64,000 bases of DNA from Hawksworthiomyces lignivorus (Eukaryota > Ascomycota > Sordariomycetes > Ophiostomatales > Ophiostomataceae). The first letter of the stretch is position 1, and each line of letters opens with the position of its first letter. The notes beneath the pieces are model-generated. The model was given only the letters and a program-made list of their open reading frames with translations. It had not been told where the DNA came from and ran no database searches. Below are positions 10,692-22,480 of this stretch, in pieces. The translations under genes and the position numbers were made by a program. The stretch spans positions 248,001-312,000 of the forward strand of contig NTMA01000020.1 of NCBI GenBank assembly GCA_002917075.1. Reading direction: 5' to 3'.

Positions 10692-13426
10692 AAATCCATA
10701 CACAGCGTCCACGAGGCGGCGACGCAAGGCGACAGGGTCGTCGCAGGGCAATAGCGGACCAATAGGGTGTACTTGTCAGGGAATTCTGCTGGTCAGAAAA
10801 AAAATTATTATGTTTGAACCCCCATGCACACAACAAGACCAGCGTCCCTTCACGCCGTCTCTGCGTGTCTCTGCTGCAATGATAATCTACTTGCTGTTCT
10901 CTCTCCCTGCCGAGAGCCGGGTGAGCATCAGGCGAAAATGGGAGGGGAAACAATCACTGGGCAGGCAAGGTTGCTCGACACAGGTACGAGTACATCGTTA
11001 GGGATGGAGAGCTATAGGCAAAGCCTAGCGAAGTGGCCGATTTGAGCAATTCTCGGCTCTACGTGCTCAACGTGCGTCTGTGTTTATTGATGCACAACCA
11101 GCTTGGGAATAGGCTATCTTACGACTATTTTCTCGCAGATAAGAGCGCAAGCGCCGGCAGGAGAGAGGCACGTCCGGTGTGGCGTACCTACATACGTAGG
11201 CAGCATGTTTCGAGCGCCGCGAGAGCTGCGATCGGGAGGAAGAGTGGAAATAGCGAAACGCCGCCCAAACAACCAAATCTGACAATGCTGCGATTGATGG
11301 AGCGATGGGCCGGTAGAGCGATGGAGCAATGGAGCAGCACAGCGGTGTCTTTGTTCGGTGATTAAGGGCTACCTAAATTAGTTCTTACGATTTCTCAATT
11401 TATGAATGTTTCCAAATCTCTCGGTTTCTTGGCTTTTTTTTTTTTTTTTCGGTTTTTGCCTTCTCGTCGCTGGCTGCCTGCAAGGGAGCGCGCGCAGCAT
11501 CGCAGGAAGCTTACATATACAACACTGGTTTCGCTGGTTACGTACGAGTACGATTACGGCCGTATTGTGGGGAGGAGGGGGGAGAGCAAACTGCGATCTC
11601 GATGAAGTCGGAATGAAGTGGAGGTCCATGGGGTCTTGGCAGGGAAAAAGCCATAAGTCCACAAAGAAAAAGAGTAAAACAGACTGTCGGATTTGGTGCG
11701 GTTGTCGAGCGCGGAATGCGCTCAGTAGCTGGGCACAATCAAACTGTATTATTAAAGAGGGGGTTCCACCCGGACCAGCCTCCTGGCCATATCTGTCGTC
11801 GAGGTTCTTCTGTCGGCGTTTGGAAAAAGAAGCGAAACACCGGTCGGGGTGCTGTACGTGTGTGTATGTATGTATGTACTACGATACGTAGTGGTGGGAA
11901 GGGGGAGTGCGAGCGCCACCCTTGTGATAGAAGGGAAAACGAGTGCACGCACATGTAAACATCCACGGAGAATCTTCAGAGCAGGGTCCGGCGGGAGCCG
12001 TTCACACAGCAAAGCTCTACGGAGTATGGTGACATGGATGGCTGCAGATCAGTGGGAGTCGTATCCGTACGGAGTGCTCGCGTACCTTGGAGGACCCTCG
12101 ATTTTCTAGCTCATGGTGTAGCGCGGTATTTGCACCAAAATTGCTTGATTGCTCGATATTGCGACGTGCTTCGAAACTAAACCACGTACGGGATCATTCA
12201 GGATCATTCGGACACCTGCACACTCACCGTATGTTTTTTTGGTGCACAGCGTCTTCGTACTCGCACTTATCAGCGACGATACAGACCAGACGATCCCCTG
12301 CCCAACCCCCCTCCCCCTCTGCCTTATGTACGTATATTTGAATACAGGCTCCTTCTCTCTCTTCCTATGTCGATCGTTTACCCGCAGATGTGATGGAGCG
12401 CTGTTTGAACGAACAGGCCATTCGACATGGGCGATAGACAGCCCATGGAGGGGTTGAGAGGAGAGCGATGCGAGGCAGGGGAGACAGAAAACGATCCTGT
12501 GCACGTTTCCTGGGCCTGCGTTTTGGCCCAACTACGTACGCACATCGTGCGACAAGGGGATTTTTCTGTTTCTGCCGTTTCAACGGGAAACCATCTGTGC
12601 GAAACAAGAAGTGGACAATTATATGTTTGCCGCGGACATAGGACGTGCTCCGTAGAGAGGAACAAGGCATATATCGTTTGCGTGTTAATAAACAGGCATG
12701 CAGGGAAATAGAAACAGTTTATTTTCCGACTAATCACGAAATCTGGGACTGGACCATTTGTTTGCACTTCTTGCAGCCTGCCACGAAGCTGTGCGCGCGA
12801 TATCACTATAGTACTTGTTTAATTATAGGGGGTCAACATTCCCTGTCTTATCCGGTCGATCTCGCCTATGACAAAGGTTTGGCAGTTCAATCGGCGCAAA
12901 CGAACCATGTGCTTCATATAGTGCGGGTAGATATCGTGGACGCCTCCGCGCCGTTGGCAGATGTGCGTACGGTTTGCGCTGTGGTACACAGATATATATG
13001 TTTGGAAAATTCTCGTCAGAAACTGGGTAGCATATCACAAAGGAATTAGGCTTCCCGCATTCAAGTCCCGTGGCACAAGCAGATGATGCCACACTGCAGG
13101 ACTTGTGCAGGCGTAGCGCAGAAACGACTCTTACACGGAGGGGTTTCTGTGTGTATCGTAAGGCCAGAAGAGCAGAGGCTAAGGATCAAGGTGTGGCAGT
13201 TTAACATTTCTTGGCACGCGAAGGCGCATCATTACTCGACGTCTTCTGCAGCTGATTCCTTGGTATTTACTCTGCCCAGGCCTTTTTTTCTGTCTGGAGA
13301 GTAGCTATCGCCCGGGGCTCCGAACTCCGAATTCTGGCCTCGCTGGTGTTTGTGCGCAGGGTGCACAAAACATGCCAGCTATTATTCTGCTGCGTTTTTT
13401 GGTGCGTTTGGTGCGTTTGATGCGCT

Positions 13427-13448
13427 TTTGGTGCAGTTCTGCACCAAA
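13427..13448. repeat. Perfect 10-bp inverted repeat with 2-base loop
   Basis: TTTGGTGCAG (13427-13436) and CTGCACCAAA (13439-13448) are exact reverse complements separated by TT. They sit beside short direct repeats of GGTGCGTTT (about 13400-13420). The result is a compact palindrome in otherwise featureless DNA. Confidence 0.7.
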
Positions 13449-15664
13449 TTTTGCTGCACTTTTGCTGCACCTCTCTTTTTGACACATCGGACAGCTCAGG
13501 ATCCTGCCGCACACCGTCTGCTCATTTGGCGGTGGTTGTGCTCCTTCTCGTCTGTGCATATGCGTGGCGGAGGAATATATGCTTATTCGTAGTTTGTTGG
13601 GCGGTGGTGATCAGGGAATATCTTACGTGCCTCGTTGTGTGGTTGTCGCCGGCTATTGGCGTTTTGGCTCTCTGCCCTTCTCTCAGACGCTCCTGTGTTA
13701 TCCGCTTTCGTCGCGCCCTCTCGGTACTTGGAGACAACACAGTGCGGCTTGGCTCCAGTTTGCACGAAGCAATTTAGGGCGACGATATTAGCTACCGCTT
13801 CGGCGGCCGACATTAGTGGATAGCGAAATTATTAAACGGCCACCATCCAATCCATAGGAGGCGGGCTTTCTCTAGTCAGCAAAAGCGGATCTGCAGATTT
13901 CTTACCTGAGCACAGGCTGCCCTGTCATCGTCTTATTCTCTTTTTTATTTGCCTCTTTCCCTATCTGCAGCAAATGACTACCCACCAGGTGCTGCCCGGA
14001 GCGGAGGACAGCTTTGCTCGTCGTATTCTAGACAGATTCCTGCTGCTCGGCGCCCAACCGTAAGACGGAAGCGGGTGCTTTTGCTGGGATCCGCTTCCGC
14101 TAGGCGTGGGGCGCCTCGCCTGTCAAAGAGAGCGCGAGGGCGACAGAGGAAACTTTTAGGCAATGAAATATTAAAGAGGCGCCGGGCCTCCCCTAGTGCG
14201 AGAAGTGGTCAATATGACTGACTACGTTAATGGCGGGACCCATCGCAATAAGAAGAGATGGAATCATTAGAAGGGCCTACGTCACAGTCGGGAGCTCCAC
14301 TGAGACGAAAATAATTTTCGCTGACAAAACTGGAGATAAGCACCTTAAACAAAAGCGCCTGCCTGGCGATTATCTATGCTTATGTACAAACTTTGTACGA
14401 GTACTGTACATCCGCGTCTATCAGTACATGTATCTACGTATGCAGTCCTATATCCGCAGAGGAGGCGTCAGCCACTCGATGTTTCTTATTCTCCTCTGTT
14501 GGATTCATGATGCTATGATGATGGTTCGTTTATGATGCCCGTGTCGTTCGTTCAACCGTCTGAATCTGCGACTTCTTTTCGTGCTGCTCTCTCCTCCGCT
14601 CCGAGGCTTCCGGACACCAACCAATACCCAGCATTGGATCTTTCCAGAAAGGTAAAGCCACCATGCAAATCAGTTCTTGGCAAATAGGAAGGGAAATGGG
14701 TACAGGAAATAACACAAACTCCATACTGTATAGCAATGTGCTCGTAAAAGGCCCTGCAGACGGCTCATTCTGTTTCCGTTCGGCGGCTACGACATTTGCA
14801 GTGCTCGCAGCTGTGGATCTCATGGAGATGTCCACACTTCTCCCCACAAGCAGATTTTTGTCGTCTTTTAAGTCGTTTCTCTCTGCATAATGAAAAACGT
14901 ACATGCTGTGGTTGGCCTAGAATAGGCAAGCCCACGCTGGCGATCTTTTTAATTTTTATTTAATTTTCCAATTTTTTATTTTTTTTTCTGGGTCTTCTGC
15001 CGGCGTCTGCAGAGCTAGCGGCCGTATAAGTTGGCATATGAACAAACGAATAACCGAACCTCCCCACCTAAAAGGTTGCCGGTATCAACAAAAAGACTGG
15101 CCTGCAGGAAACAAAACGAAGTTGGTCACGAGTCTGGTTGACTATTTTGGTCTTTTCCGAATGTCAATTTTTAACAAAGCGAGGCTATTTGGAAGAAAAG
15201 GGAAATGTGTGTGCGGATTCGAAGCCTAGAGGGTTTGCACATCGCTACTATCTAATAGATCTCAGAGTCTAACTATGGGCGTTTCTTATTGGCTACGTCA
15301 TGAAAAGTTGGTTGATTCTTGAGTCTCTTTGGCTGGCTACGAAAGCTGTAAGGCCGCCTCCGATGCAGTGGTTCATCCGATCCCAGCAGGACGTCAGCGG
15401 CTGCGTGGCTTGCTTCGCCCCCTTTTCCTTTAGAGCCTCCGTCGTGCGGCTGTATGTAGAGCAGAGTCCGGGCACCTGCTGATCCTACCCCTCCTAGATT
15501 GTGCTCAGCCGCATCCGAAGAAATGGATTCGCTAGAGACGGATTTGCCCGTGCTGCACAGGGCGACAAAACTGCACTCTTAGCTTTCCTGTGAAGAGGCC
15601 ATGAAGCCGAGCAGGCGAAAATGGTCTCCTTCTGCCCCCTCCGTCTCCCTCCGCTACTCCCCCT

Positions 15665-16813
15665 TCACAGCGGCGAGCGGTCTCTCCAGCTCCACTCGCC
15701 GCCCTGTTGGACCACCTTGCCCTCGCCCTCCAGCTTCTGTAGAATCTGCAGCAGGCCGCGCTCGGCGGCCGGGTAGAGGTCCTTGCGGACGTCGGCGTAG
15801 ATGACCTCGACGAGCTGCAGCGCGGTCCAGGCCGAGACAGCGGCCGGCCCGTCGGCGGTGCTCTTGGCCGCGTTAGGCGACCGCAGCAGCTGCACCACCT
15901 GGTCCTCGCGCAGCTGCCGGTGCTGGATGTACTCGGCGATCTTGGCGGGCCCGTCCTCGACGGCGGGGCCGTGGCCCGGGTAGAGGCGGCGGCCGCTGCC
16001 GCTCTCGCTGCTGCTCGTGGCAGGCTGGTCGGCGTACAGCGCGCGCATGCGCGCCAGGCTCTGCAGGTAGACGGCCAGGTCCTCGAAGACGGCGGTGCCC
16101 TGGCCGAGCACATTGTCGCCGGCGAAGACGGCGCCCTCCTCCTCGAGCACAAAGACCATGTGGTTGGTGGTGTGGCCCGGCGTGTGCACGGCGCGCAGCG
16201 TGGCGCCCTCGACGCGGAACGTCTGCCCGTCGACGATATCACCAATAACGCCCGGCGCGGGGGCCACGGGCGGCGATCCGTCTCCGTGGCCCGCGTCCCG
16301 GCTCTGGCCGTCCTGGTCGATCTGGCTCTGGTACACCGGCACGCCCGGCACCAGCGCGCGCACCTGGTCGATGCCGCCCACGTGGTCCGGGTGCCAGTGT
16401 GTGATGAGGACGGCGGCCAGCGTGGCGCCGCTGCCGGTGTCCTGCTCCTCGGCCAGAGCGCGCGCCAGCGCCGCCGCCCACGACGGCTTGCCCTCGCCCG
16501 TGTCGATCAGCAGGCGCTCCCGGCCCGTGCCCACCAGGTACGTGTTGGTGCCCTGCAGCGTGAACTTGCCCGGGTTGCCGCCGAGGATGCGCACGCAGGC
16601 CGGGCTGAGGCGCGCCACCTCGGGCAGGTCGACCAGCTGGGCGGCCATCCGTGCGGCCGGTGCTGGGCTCGTCTGGGGTGCCGGCGGTGTTGCCGGAGAG
16701 GCAGGTGCAGATGCCGCTGATGCAGATGCTGCCGAGCACGGACGCCTCGGCTGGAGCAGTGGTGTAAGCCGGAAGCTAAGTCCTGGCGCACGCTGCCGGA
16801 CGCAAGGCCACAT
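15665..16813 (-). CDS. LACTB2-like metallo-beta-lactamase-fold hydrolase, probably mitochondrial
   Basis: An intronless frame of 382 codons. The metal-binding motifs are all visible: THWHPDHVGG (HxHxDH; His139, His141, Asp143, His144), HTPGHTTNH, FAGDNVLG and LYPGHGP. The conserved N-terminal block GNPGKFTLQGTNTYLVGTG and the C-terminal winged-helix-like region are as in LACTB2 proteins. Human LACTB2 is a mitochondrial single-strand endoribonuclease. Two starts are possible. The outer ATG at 16813 adds 55 residues rich in Arg, Ala, Ser and Pro without acidic residues, which looks like a mitochondrial targeting sequence. The inner ATG at 16648 (MAAQLVDLP) matches the usual fungal start and would give a cytosolic form. 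Similar folds serve as thioesterases beside non-reducing polyketide synthases, but no polyketide gene is present here. Confidence 0.85.
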   Translation of the reverse strand: MWPCVRQRAPGLSFRLTPLLQPRRPCSAASASAASAPASPATPPAPQTSPAPAARMAAQLVDLPEVARLSPACVRILGGNPGKFTLQGTNTYLVGTGRERLLIDTGEGKPSWAAALARALAEEQDTGSGATLAAVLITHWHPDHVGGIDQVRALVPGVPVYQSQIDQDGQSRDAGHGDGSPPVAPAPGVIGDIVDGQTFRVEGATLRAVHTPGHTTNHMVFVLEEEGAVFAGDNVLGQGTAVFEDLAVYLQSLARMRALYADQPATSSSESGSGRRLYPGHGPAVEDGPAKIAEYIQHRQLREDQVVQLLRSPNAAKSTADGPAAVSAWTALQLVEVIYADVRKDLYPAAERGLLQILQKLEGEGKVVQQGGEWSWRDRSPL

Positions 16814-17487
16814 TCAACTTTGAACGGGGCTAGCAGCAGAGGCTCCTCTTTTTAAGATTTTGCACGTTTCCCTCCCTCGTTCCCGTGTATCGTACGTCCT
16901 CTTTGTATTAGAGATTCCTGCACATGTCAAAATAGGCATTGTTGACCCAAGTGCCAGAGAAAGGCACAATTGTACGCCGTCTTATTGGCAAGCGACTTAT
17001 TTCAATGCCGAGGCTGTAAGCACTTCCCCTCGCTAACAGGTGCCATGGCGCAATTGGAAAGCGCTGCCGTCAAGATCGGTATTAGTGAACAAGATCCCGC
17101 AAGCCGATGCGATAAGCAGCGAGATCAGGTGCCGATAAGAACTGTGGATAGGCCGTCTGGCAGTGGCAAACTCTCCTGTAGGCGCTGTGAGTACGAGTAA
17201 TTCTCGGTACTCCGCCTGTCCGCAAAGGCAAAAAGCGGAAACCGAAGAATGGTTGACAGTAGTTTATATTCAAAGCACGCACAAGGGAGGGAAAATGCAT
17301 CGCAAGAGACGAAAGTTGATCACGCATCGCACTCCGTATGCACATCAGAATCTGACCAGAGCCGTAACACTCGTAAATAATTTGCAAGATGGGAAAGCTT
17401 AAAGACAAGGATGGGGAAGTTGGCCGCCAGCACGGAAAAGGCAGCAATAAGCATATGCGTATTACTCTAAAGTGACAGCGGACTTAG
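16814..17487. other. Intergenic, unresolved short frames
   Basis: An ATG in a good context at 17045 (GCCATGGCG) opens about 50 codons. Another at 17388 opens 28 Lys-rich codons. Neither joins in phase to a convincing downstream exon, so no gene is called. Confidence 0.4.
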
Positions 17488-17763
17488 CCTACGGAGCACT
17501 ACTACTCGCTGGTAGGACTGCTAATATTGGCGCGGAACAGCCAGCAGCGAAAAGAGGGTGCCGCCACCCCTGTCGCTGAGGCTACGGCTACAGCGGGCGA
17601 ATCAGCGAGTTTCAATTATGCTCCACACGCTGCATTACAAAATGCAGCATTGAAACAGCAGCAGGCCAGGAGGAGCAGCACAGCAGCACCAGCGTGGGAA
17701 GTAAAAAAAAGGCACGAGAGCTCGGACACGGAAGACGACGACAGCGACGGCGACTGGCACTGA
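17488..17763 (+). CDS. Possible 3' exon of an unrecognised small protein
   Basis: An open stretch begins after a possible acceptor (CTTAG at 17483-17487) and ends at TGA 17761-17763. It encodes a short hydrophobic segment (HYYSLVGLLILAR), an Ala/Gln-rich middle and a Ser/Asp/Glu-rich acidic tail ending DGDWH. The composition is protein-like, but no upstream exon could be joined with confidence and no family is recognised. It may be a small membrane-anchored or acidic-tailed protein, or chance. Confidence 0.25.
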   Translation, partial: PTEHYYSLVGLLILARNSQQRKEGAATPVAEATATAGESASFNYAPHAALQNAALKQQQARRSSTAAPAWEVKKRHESSDTEDDDSDGDWH

Positions 17764-18287
17764 CAGGGTCTGGGTTTCGTCAACGTTGGCACAAGCGCAG
17801 ACGCTGTCTCCGCCTGCTGGGAATCTACTTTGAGCTTAGGGTTTATTAAAGCGAGATTTTGCAGTCCACTGTTGGTGGATGTTTAGTCGACAAGTCCGAC
17901 AAGCGCCGCCCGAAAGATCAAACTATCGCCAGTTTTCTCGCCGTCGTCCGATTCGACGCCGTTCCCTGGCCAATCCTGCCCTAAAAGACGCAACGTCGGT
18001 TTCGACTGAATAGAACAGACAGAATTGCATTTTACAGATACTGCCCAACTGCGGCCCAAGAGTTTGCAGATCGATTAGCGACCACAAGGCTGGCGATTCT
18101 AGCCCACGAGAAGGAGCAGGCGCCAGCGAAGACGAACGGTCCCCCACCACCGCGCTACTATACGAGCGACGAGCATTGGGCGAGAACCAACTACCGAAAG
18201 ATAAGGCGGAGGAAGGATACTCTGCTGGAGGAAAGCGATTTACATACAGCGTGAAGGTTTGTTGCGCAGGACGGCTTCTCTTTCAAG
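17764..18287. other. Promoter/leader region of UBP8
   Basis: No coding sequence is supported. This stretch lies directly upstream of the UBP8 start codon, and the ATG at 18288 is in an AAGATGTCT context. Confidence 0.5.
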
Positions 18288-20399
18288 ATGTCTGGCCGCC
18301 CGACAACACCGTTGTCTCCCAAGACGATCAAGCTGAAGGCGCCGGTGCCTGGCATGCCCATGTACGGCTGCGGTATGTTGTCCCCTAATTCGTCCTCGGG
18401 ATGTCAGAATGGCGAAGGAGAGAGGGGAGATGCTGCCATAGGAGAGCAGGCAGACGCCCGCATCGGAACAGCTGCTGACGTATCACTGCCGCGACAACAC
18501 TGCAGAACACGTCCAGCGCCTCTTCAGCCAAGGCCAGGACACGGTCAACACGTCGATTTTCCACTACAAAATCATCCTGCGCAAGATTTTCGACCAGCCT
18601 CCAATCGTGCCGCAGACCTCCAAATCTCCAGACGGCCAACCCCTCACGTCGTTGACGCCGAACTACCTCTGCTTACAATGTCCGACCACCTTGGTGCAGG
18701 AGGATATTGGCAAGCACGGCCAGAAGAAGAGTCATCGGTTTTGTGCGTTCCCCTTTGGAGCTAGGACGGATGGAGGAGGCCCCTCTGCTTCGGTGTTCAA
18801 GAGGGAAGGGAATGATGGAGAGAGAAGGAAAGTACTAACAGACTGCCTGGTCGTTGGGCACAGATGTCGAGTCAAGATGCGGCACCCTCTACTGCCACAT
18901 GTGCGACGACTTTGTCTATGACCCTACATTAGAAGAGCTGCGGCTGCGTAAGATCGGCACCGGCTCGTTTTCAAGTACGTTTTTTTTGCTGTTGGCTTTG
19001 CCAGATTTCACGGGAGGAGGGGGGGGGGAGGAGATCGAGGTAGCTGCAGTGAACAGAGAGGCGCTGACCGGGTCACAGCCAACCGCAAGCGGAAGCACGA
19101 CGAGCTCTTCTCGGACTCGCTCAAGGACGACCCGCGCTACATCGCGTCCAACACGACGCTGGCCTCGTGCCGAGCGAGCGGGCTGCGCGGCATCTACAAC
19201 GCGGGGGCGACCTGCTACCAGAACGTGATCCTGCAGTGCTTTCTGCACAACCCGCTGCTGCGCAACTTTTACCTGAGCGACGGCCACCAGAGCTCGCTGT
19301 GCGACGTGCAGCACTGCCTCAGCTGCGCCATGGACGACGTGTTCCAGGAGTTCTACGGCCAGGAGTCGACCAACGGCTACACGGCGGCCAACGTGCTGTC
19401 GAGCTTCTGGATCTCGGAGAAGAAGGCGTTTGCCAACCTGGTGACCACGCGCGAGCAGGACGCCCACGAGTTCTTCCAGTTTCTCGCCGAGGAGCTGCAC
19501 GAGCGCAACGGCGACGGCAAGAAGCCCGAGCACGGCAGCGAGCACTCGTGCAAGTGCATCATCCACCAGACCTTTTACGGCAAGCTGCAGAGCACCACCA
19601 CCTGCCAGCAGTGCAACGGCGTCACCAACCAGGTCCAGTCCTTCCTCGACCTCAGCCTCGGCCTCGACAACAAGCGGAAAAAGAGCGCCGCCGGTGCCGT
19701 CGGCGGACCCCCGCGCCTCACCCTGCAGCAGTGCCTCGACGAGGAGTACATCAAGTCGGACAAGTGCGAGTACCGCTGCCACAGCTGCAACTCGACGCGC
19801 CTGGCCCGGCGGCACACCTCCATCAAGTCCCTGCCCAACGTCCTATCCATCCAGCTGAAGGTAGGTCGTCTTTTTTTCCGTATTTTTCTTTTTGTCTCTG
19901 TTTTCAGTCCTCTCGCTACTTTTTTGATTCACACCTCCACACCTCCCTCTTCCCCTCGCTGTGCTATACTGACATCACCCACAGCGCTTCGAGTACAAGC
20001 AAGGTCGCCACGATAAGGCCGTCAAGGTCGACACGCCTGTCGAGTTCCCGCTGCAGCTGAACATGCTGCCCTACACCAACCGCAGCCGCGTCCAGGACAC
20101 CAAAGAGAACTACGAGCTGAACCGCTCCTGCGTGTATGACCTGCTCAGCGTTGTCGTGCACGTCGGCGAGATCGACACCGGCCACTACGTCTCGTACTGC
20201 CGCGTCGGCGACCAGGTAAGTTTCTTTTGGTGCATTTTGCGCCCTCCCACCCGTTCTCCCTTGATCGTCGAGAGGGCGCCCTCTGACCTGCAAGCAGTGG
20301 TTTGCCTTCAATGACCACCGCGTCGAGCTGGCATCCAACTCCGAGGTGCTCGGCGCCAAGGCGTACCTCCTCTTCTACATCATCCGGTCGCTGGCATAA
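18288..20399 (+). CDS. UBP8: SAGA complex ubiquitin-specific protease Ubp8
   Basis: Six exons: 18288-18372, 18506-18742, 18864-18974, 19079-19860, 19985-20215 and 20298-20399, joining in phase to 515 codons. The first intron was fixed by the family signature: splicing creates YGCEHVQRLF, the opening Cys/His of the N-terminal ZnF-UBP domain. That domain continues through YLCLQC, HRFYVESRCGTLYC and HMCDD. The peptidase domain has the catalytic Cys box NAGATCYQN, the QDAHEFFQFL block, a CxxC zinc site (TCQQC and YRCHSC) and the catalytic His box IDTGHYVSYCR, ending WFAFNDHRVEL. Ubp8 removes ubiquitin from histone H2B as part of the SAGA deubiquitinating module with Sgf11, Sus1 and Sgf73, through that zinc-finger domain. 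Length is as expected. It is convergent with EFM5. Confidence 0.95.
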
Positions 20400-20826
20400 G
20401 ACCGCGTGAGTGGTCATCAATCTGAAAATTGCATCCCGGCTGCTGGAACAAGCTGCTTTTCCGCTTGCTGCGTGGTTGTTGACGGATCTTGGGTTGTGGG
20501 GTTTGTGACTTTGTGTAGCTTATCTACATTGGTATTATGTAATGGCGTTGTCCTTTCTCTCTCTGCCTTTTCTTCTCATCTTCTCTTGCTTCTCATGCAT
20601 CCCGGTTTTGCAAAATATGGCACCATGTTTGTTTTTCTTCAAAGGGGGAGAAGAACGGTGGGGAACAGCAGCCTGCCAAGGTTCTATATATAAAAACGAA
20701 AGCATCACCTCGGCGCCCACACAAAATAGACTATTGCTTCGCTTCCGCTCCGCGACAAAATTTTTTTTTGATAAGATCAAGGATCGTTAGTCTCCTGAAA
20801 TTCTCCCATCGAAGCCCCTTTCCTTC
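20400..20826. other. Intergenic between convergent UBP8 and EFM5
   Basis: Short A/T-rich spacer holding both 3' ends. No additional gene seen. Confidence 0.5.
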
Positions 20827-21977
20827 TCACCGCCACGTCCAGTCGGCGCACTCAAAGTTGGCGTAGCAGTAGAACTCATTGCTGAGCCCCCGCGCGTGGT
20901 GCGGCTCGAACGTCGTCGTGCGCACGCCCTGCGCCCGGTAGAGCTTTGTCGTCACGAGCTCTGCCATGCGCTCGCCCGTGCACACGATGATGCGGGGACT
21001 GTCCCCGGCGGTGCCTGGTCTGCCGAGCCACCGGGCCGTCAGAGCGGCTGAGGAGCGAGGAACAGGGTGTCAGCAAGCGCGCAAAGAAATCAAAGAAATT
21101 ACCATGGCGGGGCAAGCCTACCTTTTGTCTGGCAGTCTTCGCTCAGAAAGGGGGGATCGCAGATGATGCGGTCGGCAGAGCCCTTGAGTGTAGCTGTAGG
21201 AGTGTTAGTGGAGGGAACTACGAGATCGCGGGGAGCCAAGAAAACAAAGCCCGGCATTGGAGCATTGTACCTGGCAGTTTGGTAGGCTCATTGAAATCAT
21301 AAAAGACGAATTCAGAGCCGAAGACGTTGAAGCGGTTGTCATGCTCGAGGAGGACAAGACGGGGGCGCTGCTCGGCAGGGATGTCCGCCTGGGGAGGGCG
21401 AGAAACGTCAGCACAAAGGCGCCCGCAGATATGAGCAAGAACGCCGATGTAGACAGCGTAAAGAAAATTCCAAAGGGATAAAAGCCGTGCAGGATGTGGA
21501 ACATACGACAATATTCTTCAGCGCCACGAAGACGCTCGGCGCCGACACGACCGCCACGGTGGACGAGGCGTCGGCGCCGTCCAGCAGCTGCCGCGCCAGC
21601 AGACTGGCTGTCTCGTCTGAGTACTGTAACTGTGTCAGCATACAGACAGAGAGCGCAGGAGATGTGCCATGAGAAAATACCTACCCAAAACTGAGACTCG
21701 TTCCAGTCTTCGGTGAATGCGGCCATGGACAGAGGAGCCTTGGCTTCAGTCGACTCTGCACGCTGGTCAGCTGCAGCCTCGGCCGCCGACTGGAGGTCTG
21801 CAAAGCGCCGGGCATGGTCATCCCTCTCGGCATAGAACGCCTTCAGGGCGTCGAGAGTGGACGAGGAGAGGGTCCTGAAGAGAGCTCAGCAGCTGAGACC
21901 AATAAACAACGAAACAGAGCAAAACCGTTGAAATCAGAAGCTAGAACTCACAGCTCATCGTCGCTGTCGGGAGCCAT
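20827..21977 (-). CDS. EFM5: eEF1A lysine N-methyltransferase Efm5 (N6-adenine-MTase-like fold)
   Basis: Six exons on the minus strand: 21977-21952 (26 nt), 21874-21685, 21623-21507, 21388-21271, 21193-21122 and 21049 region (start 21047) to 20827, giving 247 codons in phase. Recognition rests on [17 protein letters not shown], the Rossmann-type block [28 protein letters not shown] and the catalytic DPPF motif in [15 protein letters not shown], followed by the C-terminal [14 protein letters not shown]. The family was first taken for N6-adenine DNA methylases because of the DPPF motif. Yeast Efm5 and human EEF1AKMT1 instead trimethylate a lysine of elongation factor 1A (Lys79). It should act in the cytosol. 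The very short first exon encodes only eight full codons and is supported by a consensus donor, an acceptor and the expected acidic start. Confidence 0.92.
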
Positions 21978-22480
21978 GATGAAATGGCCCAGTCTGTAAT
22001 TTTATAATAGCATGTAGCACAGTCGTCACTTTTGAGAGTCAGGCAAAGCCTTGTCTGGACTTGGGCTGAGATGGTCCTATATGATATAGCTCAAAAATTT
22101 TATTAGTTTTTCGGAGTTTTGCAGAGCGTAAGAATAGAGGCAAAAACCGGTGATAACCACCAAAAGCCTTACAACACTAGACAGTAACAAAACAGCTTTG
22201 CGGTACGATCAATGTGCGCAGCCTCTAGGTCTAGGGTTCTTGAGTTTTTTTTATTTTTTTTTATCAAGGTCTATTGAAGAATCTTGCAAAGAGGCCATGT
22301 CGACGACGGTACCATCTACTAGTTGCCTCAAGGTCAAAACGCATTGTAGTTTAGTCACAAGATGTTTGATTGTGATTTTGAGAGTCACATATATACACTG
22401 CCTCCAGCCAGAGAAACAAAATAGAAAGAAACAGATGAAACTAGTTTAGATACGACAAAGACTCTTTTTCTCGCCTGTCT
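21978..22480. other. Intergenic between tandem minus-strand genes
   Basis: Contains the EFM5 promoter and the 3' UTR of the NDUFA9 gene. A/T-rich, with no other gene seen. Confidence 0.5.

Larger units (their letters stand above)
9074..15664. other. 6.6-kb gene-poor block
   Basis: No gene could be supported. Open frames of 60-160 codons exist on both strands, but they overlap homopolymers and purine-rich runs (9520-9720 is a long G/A-rich stretch, 11430-11450 a T-run). None shows a domain, a good start context or consistent splice signals. A few small repeats are listed separately. The block contains the promoter of the YTP1-like gene at its left edge. RNA genes without strong motifs would be missed here. 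Confidence 0.5.

Noticed and set aside
18373..18505. Earlier acceptors in UBP8 intron 1 (after 18440 or at 18452) that would keep LLTYHCRDNTA as protein
   Set aside because: Only the acceptor at 18505 restores the conserved YGCEHVQ start of the zinc-finger domain in phase.
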